From assembly GCA_022826905.1 (NCBI GenBank), contig JAJDUA010000040.1, positions 1 through 64,000 on the forward strand: a stretch of 64,000 nucleotides of DNA. The letters are read 5' to 3'. Under the pieces are notes generated by a model. It was not told the origin of the DNA. It ran no database searches and was given only the letters and a program-made list of their open reading frames with translations. Positions within the stretch are counted from its first letter, which is position 1. Every line of letters starts with the position of its first letter. Origin of the DNA: Candidatus Dadabacteria bacterium (GTDB lineage: Bacteria; Desulfobacterota_D; UBA1144; Nemesobacterales; Nemesobacteraceae). This document shows, one piece after another, positions 24,995 through 33,648 of this stretch. Position numbers and translations under genes: made by a program.

Positions 24995-25870
24995 TTGATA
25001 CACGGTTCAATAGTAGCGATAGTGACGCCGTTTAAAGACGGCGCCGTTGACTACGAAAAGCTAGAAGAGTTAATAGAGTTCCACATAGAAAGCGGAACCC
25101 ACGGCATAGTTCCGGTCGGAACTACGGGAGAATCCCCCACCCTCTCTCACGCTGAGCATGAAGAAGTAATAAAATTCACCGTGGATACGGTAAAGAAAAG
25201 AGTTCCCGTGGTCGCGGGCACCGGGTCAAACAGTACAGAAGAAGCCCTGCGACTCACGAAATTCGCGGAGCGGGCCGATGCGGACGCGGCTCTGGTGGTG
25301 ACTCCTTACTACAACAAGCCGACCCAGGAAGGTGTCTATCGCCATTTCCGCACAATTGCCGACAAGACATCCGTTCCCCTGATACTCTATAACGTGCCGG
25401 GGCGCACGGTCGTAAACATAGAGCCGGAAACCGTGGAGAGACTTTTTTGCGACTGTGAGAGCATAATCGGCATCAAGGAAGCCTCGGGCTCGCTTGAGCA
25501 GGCAAGCAGAATCATTTTTCTCTGCGGAGAGGATCTGATTCTTCTCTCGGGGGACGACGCGGTTAACTATCCCCTTTTAGCAGTCGGAGGCAAGGGTTTT
25601 ATAAGCGTAACGGCAAATATAGCTCCCCAAGACGTATCGGAAATGTACAACTCCTTTGCAAGGGGGGAGATTGAGAGGGCCAGAGAGCTTCACTACCTCC
25701 TTCTCCCGCTTAACAGAGTTCTCTTCGTGGAATCAAACCCGATACCCGTAAAGGCCGCTCTTGCTGTGATGGGGAAAATAAACCCCGAGATAAGAGCCCC
25801 TCTTTATGAGCTTTCAGGAGAAAACCTCGAGAGACTGAAAAGGGAACTTGAGAACTACGGGCTCACGTAA
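24995..25870 (+). CDS. dapA: 4-hydroxy-tetrahydrodipicolinate synthase
   Basis: The 291-residue protein matches DapA over its whole length. It opens GSIVAIVTPFKDGAVDYEKL, with GTTGESPTLSHAEHEEVI near residues 43-60 and VTPYYNKPTQEGVYRHF near 101. The active-site Tyr is in VPLILYNVPGRTVVNIEPE, and the Schiff-base Lys is in IIGIKEASGSLEQAS near 161. It condenses pyruvate and aspartate semialdehyde. The start codon is TTG (24995), chosen because GGACGGAG lies just upstream and the family begins at this point; no nearby ATG fits. rnhB follows by 8 bp. Confidence 0.96.
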   Translation: MIHGSIVAIVTPFKDGAVDYEKLEELIEFHIESGTHGIVPVGTTGESPTLSHAEHEEVIKFTVDTVKKRVPVVAGTGSNSTEEALRLTKFAERADADAALVVTPYYNKPTQEGVYRHFRTIADKTSVPLILYNVPGRTVVNIEPETVERLFCDCESIIGIKEASGSLEQASRIIFLCGEDLILLSGDDAVNYPLLAVGGKGFISVTANIAPQDVSEMYNSFARGEIERARELHYLLLPLNRVLFVESNPIPVKAALAVMGKINPEIRAPLYELSGENLERLKRELENYGLT

Positions 25871-25878
25871 CACGGAAA

Positions 25879-26481
25879 TTGTCTGAATCCAACTGCTTTT
25901 TACAAACTGAAGATGGAATCTCAGTATCCGGGAAAATCGTGGCCGGCGTTGATGAAGCCGGAAGAGGATGTCTGGCCGGGCCGGTCGTGGCGGGGGCCGT
26001 AATACTTGATGAGAACCGGCCTATTCACGGACTCAGGGATTCAAAGGCGCTTTCCGAAAAAAGGCGCAATGAGCTTTTCGAGCAGATCCGGGAAAAGGCC
26101 CTAGCTTACTCGTTCGGGATAATCGGGGCTGGGGAGATTGACCGCATAAACATCCTGCAGGCGGCGCTTTTGGCAATGGAAAAAGCCGTTTTGGCCCTGG
26201 GGAAAAAACCGGACTGCATTCTCATAGACGGCAACTCGAAGACTTCTCTCCCCATCCGGCAAAAAGCGATAATAAAAGGTGACTCAAAGTGCGCGTCAAT
26301 AGCAGCCGCTTCAATTGTCGCGAAGGTGACAAGAGACCGCATCATGACCGAGATTGAAAGCGAATATCCCGGATACGGCTTCTCTCGCCACAAAGGTTAT
26401 CCCACAAAAGAACACCTCGGTGCCCTGCGAAATCTGGGGCCTTGTCCGATACATAGAAAATCCTTTAAAGGTGTCTTATAA
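25879..26481 (+). CDS. rnhB: Ribonuclease HII
   Basis: The 200-residue protein has the RNase HII core: VAGVDEAGRGCLAGPVVAGA near residues 22-41 with the Asp-Glu pair, then RDSKALSEKRRNEL, a conserved Asp in ILIDGN near 115, and KCASIAAASIVAKVTRD with a further catalytic Asp. The closing stretch is YGFSRHKGYPTKEHL. It removes ribonucleotides from DNA. The start appears to be TTG at 25879. The first 16 residues extend past the usual start, so a later start is possible, but no ATG or GTG is better placed. It is the last gene before the separate merR promoter. Confidence 0.95.
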   Translation: MSESNCFLQTEDGISVSGKIVAGVDEAGRGCLAGPVVAGAVILDENRPIHGLRDSKALSEKRRNELFEQIREKALAYSFGIIGAGEIDRINILQAALLAMEKAVLALGKKPDCILIDGNSKTSLPIRQKAIIKGDSKCASIAAASIVAKVTRDRIMTEIESEYPGYGFSRHKGYPTKEHLGALRNLGPCPIHRKSFKGVL

Positions 26482-26501
26482 CTGATTGACATAATTATAT
26501 C

Positions 26502-26531
26502 TTGACTTTTTCCCGCTATTGAAATGATAAT
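26502..26531 (+). promoter_or_regulatory. Promoter of the merR-type gene, likely giving a leaderless mRNA
   Basis: TTGACT at 26502-26507 and GATAAT at 26526-26531 are separated by 18 bp. The ATG of the next gene begins at 26538, seven bases after the -10 element, where transcription should start. There is no room for a Shine-Dalgarno site. The mRNA would thus begin at or next to its start codon. Confidence 0.55.
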
Positions 26532-26537
26532 ATAAGT

Positions 26538-26888
26538 ATGTCTGGAATGCTCTCAGATTTGTCTCTACCGGACAAGCTTTATTTCAAGATAGGAGAAGTA
26601 AGCGAGATCATAGGAGTGAAGCCCTATGTTCTCAGATACTGGGAAACCGAGTTCAAAGAGGTAAGGCCTATCAGGAGGAAGTCCCAGAGACTTTACGACA
26701 AGGACACGATTTATCTCTTCCACAAGATAAAGCACCTGCTCCACGATCAGAAGTTCACCATAGCGGGGGTTCAGAAAAGACTCAGGGATGAGAAAAGCGG
26801 AAGCGGAAATATATCCCCCATTTATTCGGACAAAGCGCTGTTGCGCGAAATTCTAGATGAGTTAAAATCCCTGAAGCAGGATCTCTGA
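26538..26888 (+). CDS. MerR-family transcriptional regulator
   Basis: The 116-residue protein has a winged helix-turn-helix of the MerR type: LYFKIGEVSEIIGVKPYVLR at about residues 14-33, YWETEFKEVRPIRRKSQRLY near 34-53, and DTIYLFHKIKHLLHDQKFTI. The C-terminal 25 residues form a short helix, DKALLREILDELKSLKQDL, for dimerisation. There are no cysteines, so it is not a metal-sensing member. This short form is found next to ihfA or cell-division genes in many bacteria and its ligand is unknown. It lies just upstream of two tRNA-Pro genes. A scrap of its 3' end is repeated between those tRNAs. Confidence 0.88.
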   Translation: MSGMLSDLSLPDKLYFKIGEVSEIIGVKPYVLRYWETEFKEVRPIRRKSQRLYDKDTIYLFHKIKHLLHDQKFTIAGVQKRLRDEKSGSGNISPIYSDKALLREILDELKSLKQDL

Positions 26889-26938
26889 ACGGGCCGCTTC
26901 GCGTCCTGTTCGCCTCTGATCCGGTTTCGTGTTAAATA

Positions 26939-27014
26939 CGGGGTGTGGCGCAGTTGGTAGCGCACCGGTCTGGGGGACCGGGGGTCACCGGTTCAAGTCC
27001 GGTCACCCCGACCA
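26939..27014 (+). tRNA. tRNA-Pro (anticodon GGG)
   Basis: A full cloverleaf of 76 nt including an encoded CCA. The acceptor arm CGGGGTG pairs with CACCCCG. The anticodon loop CTGGGGG between CCGGT and ACCGG gives anticodon GGG. The T arm is CCGGTTCAAGTCCGG. A discriminator A precedes CCA. It shares most of its sequence with the second tRNA-Pro 198 bp downstream. Confidence 0.97.
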
Positions 27015-27085
27015 AATCAAACCCACAAGTCAGTTCCCAAGGCAAGTTCCACTGTCCATCCGACTCTCTGAGTGCGCCGGGATTG

Positions 27086-27118
27086 GCTGTTGCGAGAAAT
27101 CCCTGATGGGTTAAAATC
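27086..27118 (+). repeat. Duplicated scrap of the merR 3' end between the two tRNA-Pro genes
   Basis: The 33 bp at 27086-27118 match 26837-26869, inside the merR gene, with only a few differences. Translated in the same frame they read LLREIPDGLKS against LLREILDELKS in the regulator. The copy sits 19 bp before the second tRNA-Pro, whereas the original sits about 70 bp before the first. This fits a tandem duplication of merR-end plus tRNA followed by a deletion. Confidence 0.6.
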
Positions 27119-27136
27119 TAGCCGGAACTTTTTATT

Positions 27137-27213
27137 CGGGGTGTAGCGCAGCTTGGTAGCGCACCGGCTTCGGGAGCCGGGGGTCACCGGTTCAAATCCG
27201 GTCACCCCGACCA
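27137..27213 (+). tRNA. tRNA-Pro (anticodon CGG)
   Basis: A full cloverleaf of 77 nt with encoded CCA. The acceptor arm CGGGGTG pairs with CACCCCG. The anticodon loop TTCGGGA between CCGGC and GCCGG gives anticodon CGG. The D and T arms are nearly identical to the tRNA-Pro(GGG) upstream. surE begins 10 bp after the CCA end. Confidence 0.97.
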
Positions 27214-27222
27214 TTCCCAAGC

Positions 27223-27984
27223 ATGGAAACTAAAAAAATACTGCTCTCAAACGATGACGGAGTGAACTCAGAAGGTCTGAAAGCTCTAAGAGAATCCCTC
27301 GCCCACTTGGGAGAGGTCTACACCGTGGCCCCTGACCGCGACCAGAGCGCCTCAAGCCACTCGCTCAATCTCATGAGACCTCTTAGAATAGAGGAAATTT
27401 CAGAGAGAATATTCTCCGTGGACGGAACTCCAACAGACTGCGTGAATCTCGCCGTGAATGGAATTCTGGGCAAGAGGAAACCTGATCTCGTAGTCTCCGG
27501 AATAAACATGGCCGCCAACCTAGGAGATGACATAACGTATTCGGGGACTGTAAGCGCTGCTATAGAAGCAACCCTCATGAAAATCCCCGCAATAGCGGTA
27601 TCGCTCGCGGCGAAAAAAGACTTTCTGTTCTCCACCGCCGCCCACTACTCAAGGGTGGCCGCAGAATTCGTTCTTAAAGCCGGTCTCCCGGAGAACACCC
27701 TGCTCAATGTGAACGTGCCTAACCTCCCCCTCAAAGAAGTAAAGGGAATACGGGTTACGCGCCAGGGCAAGAGGGTTTACGAGGCCCCGATAGTAGAGAA
27801 TACGGATCCCAGGGGGAAAAAGTATTACTGGATAGGCGGAAATGAGCTTGATTCCCTGAGAATTGAAAACTCCGACATAGTGTCCGTTCTTGAAGGTTAT
27901 GTTTCCATAACCCCGATAAAGCTTGATATGACGGATTACGGGTACCTCGAAGAACTCAGGGAACAATTAGAGAACCATGTTTAA
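27223..27984 (+). CDS. surE: 5'/3'-nucleotidase SurE
   Basis: The 253-residue protein has the SurE signatures ILLSNDDGVNSEGLKALRES near residues 6-25 with the metal-binding Asp-Asp, VAPDRDQSASSHSL, DGTPTDCVNLAV, and DLVVSGINMAANLGDDITYS near 89-108 with a metal-binding Asn, then GTVSAAIEA. It removes phosphate from nucleoside monophosphates. The start is 10 bp past the tRNA-Pro, with no Shine-Dalgarno site, so it may be translated from the processed tRNA transcript. It overlaps the next gene by 8 bp. Confidence 0.96.
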   Translation: METKKILLSNDDGVNSEGLKALRESLAHLGEVYTVAPDRDQSASSHSLNLMRPLRIEEISERIFSVDGTPTDCVNLAVNGILGKRKPDLVVSGINMAANLGDDITYSGTVSAAIEATLMKIPAIAVSLAAKKDFLFSTAAHYSRVAAEFVLKAGLPENTLLNVNVPNLPLKEVKGIRVTRQGKRVYEAPIVENTDPRGKKYYWIGGNELDSLRIENSDIVSVLEGYVSITPIKLDMTDYGYLEELREQLENHV

Positions 27985-28558
27985 AAGCCTCTACGAATGG
28001 GTTCTGGGCTGGGCGGACAGAAAGCATGGCCCCTTCGCGCTCTCCCTGGTTTCCTTCACGGAAGCGTCTTTTTTCCCAATACCCCCTGATCCGCTTCTCA
28101 TGGCGCTTTGCCTCGGAAATCCCAGGAAGTCATACCGCTTCGCTTTTTACTGCTCCGTTTTTTCCATACTGGGAGCGGCGGCCGGGTATCTAATAGGATA
28201 CTGGGTTTGGGAGCTTGTCGGCGGGTTCTTCCTCTCTCACGTAATAACCGCAGAGGCTTTCGCCACCGTAAGTGGTAAATACTCAGAGAGCGCTTTCGTA
28301 GCCGTTCTGGCCGGAGCTTTCACTCCCATACCCTTTAAGGCGTTTACCGTGACGGGCGGGGTCTTCAAGGTTAATTTCCTGACCTTTATCGCCGCATGCG
28401 CGGTGGGAAGAACAGCCAGATTCGCGATAGTTGCATGCCTTCTCTCGATTTTCGGAGCGAGAGTAAAATTGCTTATCGACAAATATTTCAACATATTTAC
28501 GGTTATATTTTTCATACTGCTTTTGGTTGGAGTATTACTTCTAAAGAAGCTGGGATGA
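27977..28558 (+). CDS. YqaA-family membrane protein (SNARE-associated/DedA-like)
   Basis: The 193-residue protein has about five membrane segments. The YqaA pattern is clear: FALSLVSFTEASFFPIPPDP near residues 21-40, YLIGYWVWELVGG near 74, and AVLAGAFTPIPFKAFTVTGG near 110-129, then VGRTARFAIVACLLSIFG. This is a VTT-type half-transporter fold, related to the DedA proteins that handle lipids or protons; no substrate is proven for YqaA. It overlaps surE by 8 bp and is translated with it. Confidence 0.88.
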   Translation: MFKSLYEWVLGWADRKHGPFALSLVSFTEASFFPIPPDPLLMALCLGNPRKSYRFAFYCSVFSILGAAAGYLIGYWVWELVGGFFLSHVITAEAFATVSGKYSESAFVAVLAGAFTPIPFKAFTVTGGVFKVNFLTFIAACAVGRTARFAIVACLLSIFGARVKLLIDKYFNIFTVIFFILLLVGVLLLKKLG

Positions 28559-28683
28559 AGTGTCTGGAAGAAGTTTCGCGGACATGCGGACATGGAAAGC
28601 GATTTGTTGGGACGTAACTTGCTACATAAAAGCATATATGTTTCATAGAAACCCGGTTTCAAACCGTATCACACTTACAGATC

Positions 28684-29712
28684 ATGAGTGCTAGAAAAGT
28701 CGTTTTAATACCAGGAGACGGTATCGGTCCAGAGATTGCCGAAGCGACAAAGAATGTCATCACGGCTTCCGGGGCCAAGATCGAATGGGTCATAAGAGGA
28801 GCCGGCGTATCGGCTATCGAGAAATACCGGGAAGTCCTGCCGGAAGTCACTCTGGACGCCATTAGGGAACACAAAGTCGCGCTTAAGGGCCCATGCACAA
28901 CCCCCATAGGAGAAGGGTTTTCATCGGTAAACGTAGAACTGAGAAAAAAACTTGACCTGTACGCGGCCGTAAGGCCGGTACGGAGCGTTGAAGGCGTAAA
29001 AACAAGGTTCTCCGACGTTAACATAGTCATTGTGCGCGAGAACACCGAAGGTCTTTACAGCGGCGTTGAGAACACGGTTTCTCCCGGGGTGGTGATGAGC
29101 ATGAAAGTCGCAACCGAGAGAGCGTGCGAGCGAATCGCGAGATGGGGTTTTGAGTACGCAAGAAAAAGAAACAGAAAGAAGGTAACGGTGTTTCACAAGG
29201 CCAATATAATGAAGATCACCGACGGTCTTTTTATCAGCAAGGCAAGGGAGGCAAGCGAGCAGTACCCGGATATAGAGTACGAAGAGTACATCATAGACGC
29301 GGGATGCATGAGACTGGTCCAGGATCCGGGCATGTTTGACACGCTGCTGCTTGAAAACCTCTATGGTGACGTGATGAGCGACCTCTGCGCCGGCCTTGTC
29401 GGAGGACTCGGCGTTGTCCCCGGCGCCAACATAGGAGATGAATACTCGGTCTTTGAAGCGGTGCATGGGTCCGCGCCGGATATAGCGGGACTCGAAATAG
29501 CAAATCCGCTCGCTCTAATAATGTCAGCGGTAATGATGCTCAGGTATCTGGCCGATTCAGAAGGAAGAGAGGACATGAGAGAAGCTGCCGACAAGATAAA
29601 AACAGCTTACAACATAGCTCTTTCAAACGGCGACAAGACCCGGGATCTTGGAGGCAATCTCAAAACGGCCGACTTTGCCAGGGTTCTTATACAGAATATA
29701 CTGAAAATATAG
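28684..29712 (+). CDS. Isocitrate/isopropylmalate dehydrogenase family protein, probably NAD-isocitrate dehydrogenase
   Basis: The 342-residue protein is a beta-decarboxylating dehydrogenase: [20 protein letters not shown] near residues 6-25, [20 protein letters not shown] near 67, and [20 protein letters not shown] near 115. The last is the phosphate/substrate loop of isocitrate and homoisocitrate enzymes rather than LeuB. The catalytic Lys lies in [12 protein letters not shown] near 180. The metal site is in [20 protein letters not shown] near 227, and the NAD loop is [19 protein letters not shown]. The length suits the short NAD-dependent isocitrate dehydrogenase. No other TCA genes lie nearby. 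The start ATG lacks a Shine-Dalgarno site. Confidence 0.88.
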   Translation: MSARKVVLIPGDGIGPEIAEATKNVITASGAKIEWVIRGAGVSAIEKYREVLPEVTLDAIREHKVALKGPCTTPIGEGFSSVNVELRKKLDLYAAVRPVRSVEGVKTRFSDVNIVIVRENTEGLYSGVENTVSPGVVMSMKVATERACERIARWGFEYARKRNRKKVTVFHKANIMKITDGLFISKAREASEQYPDIEYEEYIIDAGCMRLVQDPGMFDTLLLENLYGDVMSDLCAGLVGGLGVVPGANIGDEYSVFEAVHGSAPDIAGLEIANPLALIMSAVMMLRYLADSEGREDMREAADKIKTAYNIALSNGDKTRDLGGNLKTADFARVLIQNILKI

Positions 29713-29752
29713 AAGGCCTGCCTACCGCGCGGCAAAACACTGGTAAACCCCG

Positions 29753-30646
29753 ATGAACAGGAACAAAAAGGTCCCTTTCCCGGTTTTTCTTCTGATCTCA
29801 GCCGTGCTGAATCTGATACTGATTCAGTTTCTTTTTTCAGAGATACTGCCCGACCCCGAAAGTCTCAAGGATCCGATTGAAAGAACATACATAGAGCTTA
29901 TCGAGATACCAGTTAAAGAGACTGAACCCCCTGACAAGCCGTCAAGACTCGCCGACAAGTCTCACAGGGCGGAGAAAGAGACCACGATAGACGACACGAC
30001 GAAACTCTCAAGGTCTGCTCCCCAACCGACAAAGAAAAGCACTGTGCAAAGAAAACCCGCGGGAGCTATCCAACCCGGAGAACAGGAAAAGAGCGCAGAG
30101 AGGTTCTCTCCCGAAAAAGACCGGATCGCCATGATACCCGAAGGAGAAAAAAATAAACCTGAAAAAAGAAAAGCCAGTCCCGATCAAACGCCCGGGAGCA
30201 ACCCGAGTGCCTCCGCTTCACAGATGGTCAATCCCAAGATAGCGGACGTTCCTTTCGACTACAATACAGAAGAGCAGCTTCTTGGAACCAAAGACGTCGA
30301 GAAGGAAATCACCGTTGATCTCAACACGACGGAATACAAGTACATCTCATATTTCACGAAACTGAAAGAGAGAATCTACCAGGTCTGGAAGTACCCCAAG
30401 GAATCACAGGCAAGAAGGGAACAGGGAAACGTGCGGATCGTTTTCACGCTCAGAAAGGACGGATACCTTGAGAACGTAAGAATAATCCGGCCCTCCGGTT
30501 TCGAGAACTTGGACAGGGAAGTGCTTCGGACGATAAGGGTGGCTTCCCCCTACAACCCCTTTCCCGAGAGCTGGGAGGAAGAAAAGTTAAAAATACCAGC
30601 CACTTTCGATTACAAGCTTCCGAAATGGGTAAGGTACTACAACTGA
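29753..30646 (+). CDS. TonB-like energy transducer
   Basis: The 297-residue protein has one N-terminal membrane segment (FPVFLLISAVLNLILIQFLF, about residues 8-27). A long Pro/Lys/Glu-rich periplasmic linker follows to about 190, then a TonB C-terminal domain: LKERIYQVWKYPKESQARRE near 204, GNVRIVFTLRKDGYLENVRI near 225, then LDREVLRTIRVASPYNPFPE. TonB carries proton-motive energy to outer-membrane receptors; short versions also serve TolA-like roles. No ExbB or ExbD gene is adjacent, so it must borrow them from elsewhere. It converges on purM, 10 bp away. Confidence 0.85.
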   Translation: MNRNKKVPFPVFLLISAVLNLILIQFLFSEILPDPESLKDPIERTYIELIEIPVKETEPPDKPSRLADKSHRAEKETTIDDTTKLSRSAPQPTKKSTVQRKPAGAIQPGEQEKSAERFSPEKDRIAMIPEGEKNKPEKRKASPDQTPGSNPSASASQMVNPKIADVPFDYNTEEQLLGTKDVEKEITVDLNTTEYKYISYFTKLKERIYQVWKYPKESQARREQGNVRIVFTLRKDGYLENVRIIRPSGFENLDREVLRTIRVASPYNPFPESWEEEKLKIPATFDYKLPKWVRYYN

Positions 30647-30656
30647 CCGCGCGCTC

Positions 30657-31700
30657 TCAGAGAATGCGGACCTTGGAGCCGGTGGTGCCTGTTTCATTTA
30701 TCTCGCCGACAAGGTAAGCCGCTTCCGATAGGTCCTGTGCGAAGGACAAAGCTTCTTCGGCTTGCTCCCGCGGCAGCACCGCTATCATTCCCATCCCGCA
30801 GTTAAACGTCGAGTACATCTCGTCGCGGCTTATGTTCCCGGTTTTCATTATCAGGTCAAAAATGGGAGAGGTAGTCCAACTCCCTCTATTAATTGCCGCA
30901 AAAAGTCCGTCAGGAATTACTCTTGAGAGGTTTCCTGGGATCCCGCCGCCCGTCACGTGGGCAAGGGCTTTTACGTCAAATTCCGCGCAGAGCCCTAGAA
31001 TGGCTTTCGAGTATATAACCGTGGGTGTGAGAAGCTCCTCCCCAAGGGTTTTCGAGAAACTTCGGGGCTTTGAATCGATGGAGTAGCCTCCGATATCAAA
31101 AAGTACCTTTCTCGCAAGCGAGTAGCCGTTTGAATGAAGACCGCTTGAAGCAAGCCCGATTACCGCGTCGCCGGGCCTTACCCCGGCACCGTCAATATAA
31201 AGATCTTTTTCCACCACTCCGACACAGAAACCCGCAAGATCAAATTCCCCCTCGGCGTAGAATCCGGGCATTTCAGCCGTCTCGCCCCCGATAAGTACGC
31301 ACTCCGCCTGAACACATCCCTCGCAGATACCCTTTACCACCTCGGCCGCCTGCTCGGAGTCAAGTTTCGAGGTAGCTAGGTAGTCAAGAAAAAACAGGGG
31401 CTTAGCGCCACAGGTAATCACGTCGTTAACGCTCATGGCTACCAAGTCTATACCTATCGTATCAAATTTGCGCGCGGAAAAAGCTGTTTTGAGTTTCGTG
31501 CCGACGCCGTCTGTGGCCGATACAAGCAAGGGCTCGCGGAAAGCATCCGTATTAAGCGGAAAAGCGCCCGCAAAACCCCCGAGCGGGCTTACTTTGCTTT
31601 CGCCGTAGGTCGATTCGACTAGAGGTTTTATAAGCCGCACGAACCTCTCGCCTTCTTCCACGTCAACACCGGCGTCTTTGTAGGTAATCTTTTCCGACAC
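30657..31700 (-). CDS. purM: Phosphoribosylformylglycinamidine cyclo-ligase
   Basis: The 347-residue protein is full length for PurM: ITYKDAGVDVEEGERFV at the start, GGFAGAFPLN near residue 42, LLVSATDGVGTKLKTAF near 58, and DLVAMSVNDVITCGAKPLFF near 84 with the metal and ATP residues. LIGGETAEMPGFY is near 136, VIGLASSGLHSNGYSLAR near 176, and ALAHVTGGGIPGNLSRV near 245. It closes the imidazole ring in purine synthesis. It is followed on the minus strand by the TonB-like gene in convergent orientation, and the cyclophilin gene lies 17 bp upstream, so the pair are probably co-transcribed. Confidence 0.96.
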   Translation of the reverse strand: MSEKITYKDAGVDVEEGERFVRLIKPLVESTYGESKVSPLGGFAGAFPLNTDAFREPLLVSATDGVGTKLKTAFSARKFDTIGIDLVAMSVNDVITCGAKPLFFLDYLATSKLDSEQAAEVVKGICEGCVQAECVLIGGETAEMPGFYAEGEFDLAGFCVGVVEKDLYIDGAGVRPGDAVIGLASSGLHSNGYSLARKVLFDIGGYSIDSKPRSFSKTLGEELLTPTVIYSKAILGLCAEFDVKALAHVTGGGIPGNLSRVIPDGLFAAINRGSWTTSPIFDLIMKTGNISRDEMYSTFNCGMGMIAVLPREQAEEALSFAQDLSEAAYLVGEINETGTTGSKVRIL

Positions 31701-31717
31701 GAAAAAGAGACCGTCCG

Positions 31718-32332
31718 TTAATTGACGACTTTCATGGACAAAATAGACACCGTCTCGACGGGAACATCTCCCGGTCTGGTCTGAACAGCGGCGATTTTGT
31801 CAACAATTTCGATTCCCTCAACCACTTTTCCGAACACCGCATAACCGAAATCGCGCGCACCGTGGTCAAGAAAAGAATTATCTCTGTGGTTTATAAAAAA
31901 CTGCGACGTCGCGGAATCCACAACCGCGGTCCTAGCCATCGCTATGGTGCCGCGTTCATTCTTAAGGCCGTTATCGGCTTCGTTCTTTATGGGATCCTTG
32001 GTCGGCTTCTGCTTCATGTCCGCGGTCATGCCGCCGCCCTGTATCATGAAATTATTTATTACCCTGTGAAATATGGTGCCGTCGAAAAACCCTTCCTCCA
32101 CGTAGGAAAGAAAATTCGCTACCGTGATCGGCGCCTGTTCCTCATATAGTTCAAGTTTTATGTCGCCCAGCGAAGTTGAAATCAGAACCATTGGTTTTCT
32201 CCTTTCTTTCTTGCCGCTCGATTTAGCGGACGTATTTTTGTTATTACTGGAATCGGAATTAGAGTACCCGTCACCGGGAAAAGCAATCAAAGCGAAAATA
32301 AAGCATAGAGCGAAAACAACTGCGTTTTTCAT
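31718..32332 (-). CDS. Peptidyl-prolyl cis-trans isomerase, cyclophilin type, exported
   Basis: The protein has about 204 residues from the chosen start. It opens [20 protein letters not shown], a signal peptide, followed by a Ser/Asn/Lys linker. The cyclophilin domain shows [34 protein letters not shown] with the catalytic Arg and the Phe-Met-Gln triad, then [20 protein letters not shown], and [19 protein letters not shown]. It catalyses proline isomerisation in the periplasm. I prefer the ATG at 32332 over one at 32383 because AGAGG lies just upstream and the signal peptide then begins properly. Confidence 0.93.
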   Translation of the reverse strand: MKNAVVFALCFIFALIAFPGDGYSNSDSSNNKNTSAKSSGKKERRKPMVLISTSLGDIKLELYEEQAPITVANFLSYVEEGFFDGTIFHRVINNFMIQGGGMTADMKQKPTKDPIKNEADNGLKNERGTIAMARTAVVDSATSQFFINHRDNSFLDHGARDFGYAVFGKVVEGIEIVDKIAAVQTRPGDVPVETVSILSMKVVN

Positions 32333-32441
32333 TGGCAACCTCTGAATCGTAGATTTAAGAAGAAATGGAATTCGTTCTATCAAAAACAGGCGGTAAAAAG
32401 TTCCTCAGACACTGTGAGCTTTCTTCTTCCCGTCGCCCGTA

Positions 32442-32470
32442 AGGATAGCACAAAGAAGTGAAACAGTGAA
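32442..32470 (-). promoter_or_regulatory. Possible promoter for the cyclophilin-purM pair
   Basis: On the minus strand TTCACT (32465-32470) and TATCCT (32442-32447) are 17 bp apart, about 100 bp before the cyclophilin start. Both hexamers are imperfect. The rest of the 261-bp divergent gap (32333-32593) shows no RNA gene or riboswitch that I recognise. Confidence 0.33.
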
Positions 32471-32593
32471 CTTTTATTTCCCTGCCCAAGCAAGCAAAAG
32501 AGGCAGCGCCGTGTTTACAGCGTCCCCAGCTAAAGGGATAATTACCCGTGCGCTTTACAACCCCGCGCGAACACCAAAAAACGGAGACAAACA

Positions 32594-33526
32594 ATGGGCA
32601 GACCCGAATTCGGAGTAATGCTGAGGCAGCAGAAAATAGATTTTGAGGACATAAAGGCCGCGGCGCAGTTATGCGACTCGACCGGATATGATTCCGTTTG
32701 GTTCTACGATCATGTTCTAGGTCAGGGAATAATCGGTATCGACATCTATGAACCCTGGACTTTAATGTCCGCACTCTCGACAGTAACGGAGAACGTTAAG
32801 CTCGGAACGATGGTGCTCTGCAACCCATTCAGGTACCCTCCCCTGCTTGCCAAGATGGCTTCAACTCTTGACGTGATAAGCAACGGACGCCTGGAATTCG
32901 CAGTAGGGGCCGGATGGTTTGAAGAGGAATTTCGCGCTTACGGATATTCCTTCCCTTCAACGAAAGAAAGAATAGAGATGCTGAGAGAAGCGGTCACGAT
33001 ACTCAAACTGATGTGGACCGATGAAACCGCATCTTTTTCGGGCAAACATTACAAAGTGGAAAATGCGCTTTGCAATCCCAAGCCCGTTCAGCGTCCCCAC
33101 ATTCCCGTATGCATCGGAGGTTCTGGAGAAAAATTCCTCTTAAGAGCAGTGGCGGAACTCGCCGATGAATGGAACTGTCCCGCGACAAGCGCAATTGAAT
33201 TTGACCGTAAGTACTCGACACTCCGTAAGCACTGCGAGGAAGTCGGGAGAGACATAGAAGATATAACGATATCCCAGCAGACCGTCTGCGTTCTGGTTGA
33301 GGACAGAAAAGATCTCCCAGAAAAACTCGAAAAAGCCCAGAGACGCTACGGATTCTTCGGAGACATAGAAAAACTCGGGATCGTGGGAACCCCGGAAGAC
33401 TGCGTAGGAAAGATCAACGCGGATATGGAAAAGGGAATATCCAAATACACGATTTTCTTCTCCGACGTGATGAATCCCAAGACCATAGAGCTTTTCGCGA
33501 AGGAAGTAATACCCGAATTCAGATAA
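32594..33526 (+). CDS. LLM-class (luciferase-like) flavin- or F420-dependent oxidoreductase
   Basis: The 310-residue protein is a luciferase-like TIM barrel. It shows FEDIKAAAQLCDSTGYDSVW near residues 18-37, YEPWTLMSALSTVTENVKLG near 53, and NPFRYPPLLAKMASTLDVIS near 78. GRLEFAVGAGWFEEEFRAYG is near 100, and VCIGGSGEKFLLRAVAELAD is near 173. The GxGW and phosphate-binding G-G-S-G loops fit F420-dependent members, but FMN cannot be excluded. The substrate is unknown and the neighbours do not help. It is monocistronic, with GGAG-like GACAAACA upstream. Downstream lies the metal cluster with its own promoter. Confidence 0.87.
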   Translation: MGRPEFGVMLRQQKIDFEDIKAAAQLCDSTGYDSVWFYDHVLGQGIIGIDIYEPWTLMSALSTVTENVKLGTMVLCNPFRYPPLLAKMASTLDVISNGRLEFAVGAGWFEEEFRAYGYSFPSTKERIEMLREAVTILKLMWTDETASFSGKHYKVENALCNPKPVQRPHIPVCIGGSGEKFLLRAVAELADEWNCPATSAIEFDRKYSTLRKHCEEVGRDIEDITISQQTVCVLVEDRKDLPEKLEKAQRRYGFFGDIEKLGIVGTPEDCVGKINADMEKGISKYTIFFSDVMNPKTIELFAKEVIPEFR

Positions 33527-33606
33527 AGATTAGGTTGTTGGAGTTCTTCACTGATTTGCAGCCTCTCCTGCGCAATCTTCTTCTTTTGAACCTCTGCTAT
33601 TGAAGT

Positions 33607-33633
33607 TTGAACTAAAAGTGAATAATGTATAAT
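33607..33633 (+). promoter_or_regulatory. Possible promoter of the metal-handling cluster
   Basis: A perfect TATAAT at 33628-33633 lies 15 bp before the start of the first gene. The best -35, TTGAAC at 33607-33612, is at a short 15-bp spacing. No clear dyad of MerR type was found, although non-ideal spacing would suit an activator. Confidence 0.38.
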
Positions 33634-33648
33634 TAGGATGTGGACACT

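Noticed and set aside
32333-32593. Possible structured RNA between the cyclophilin and LLM genes
   Set aside because: No stable conserved fold or known RNA motif could be recognised; only a weak promoter pattern was kept.
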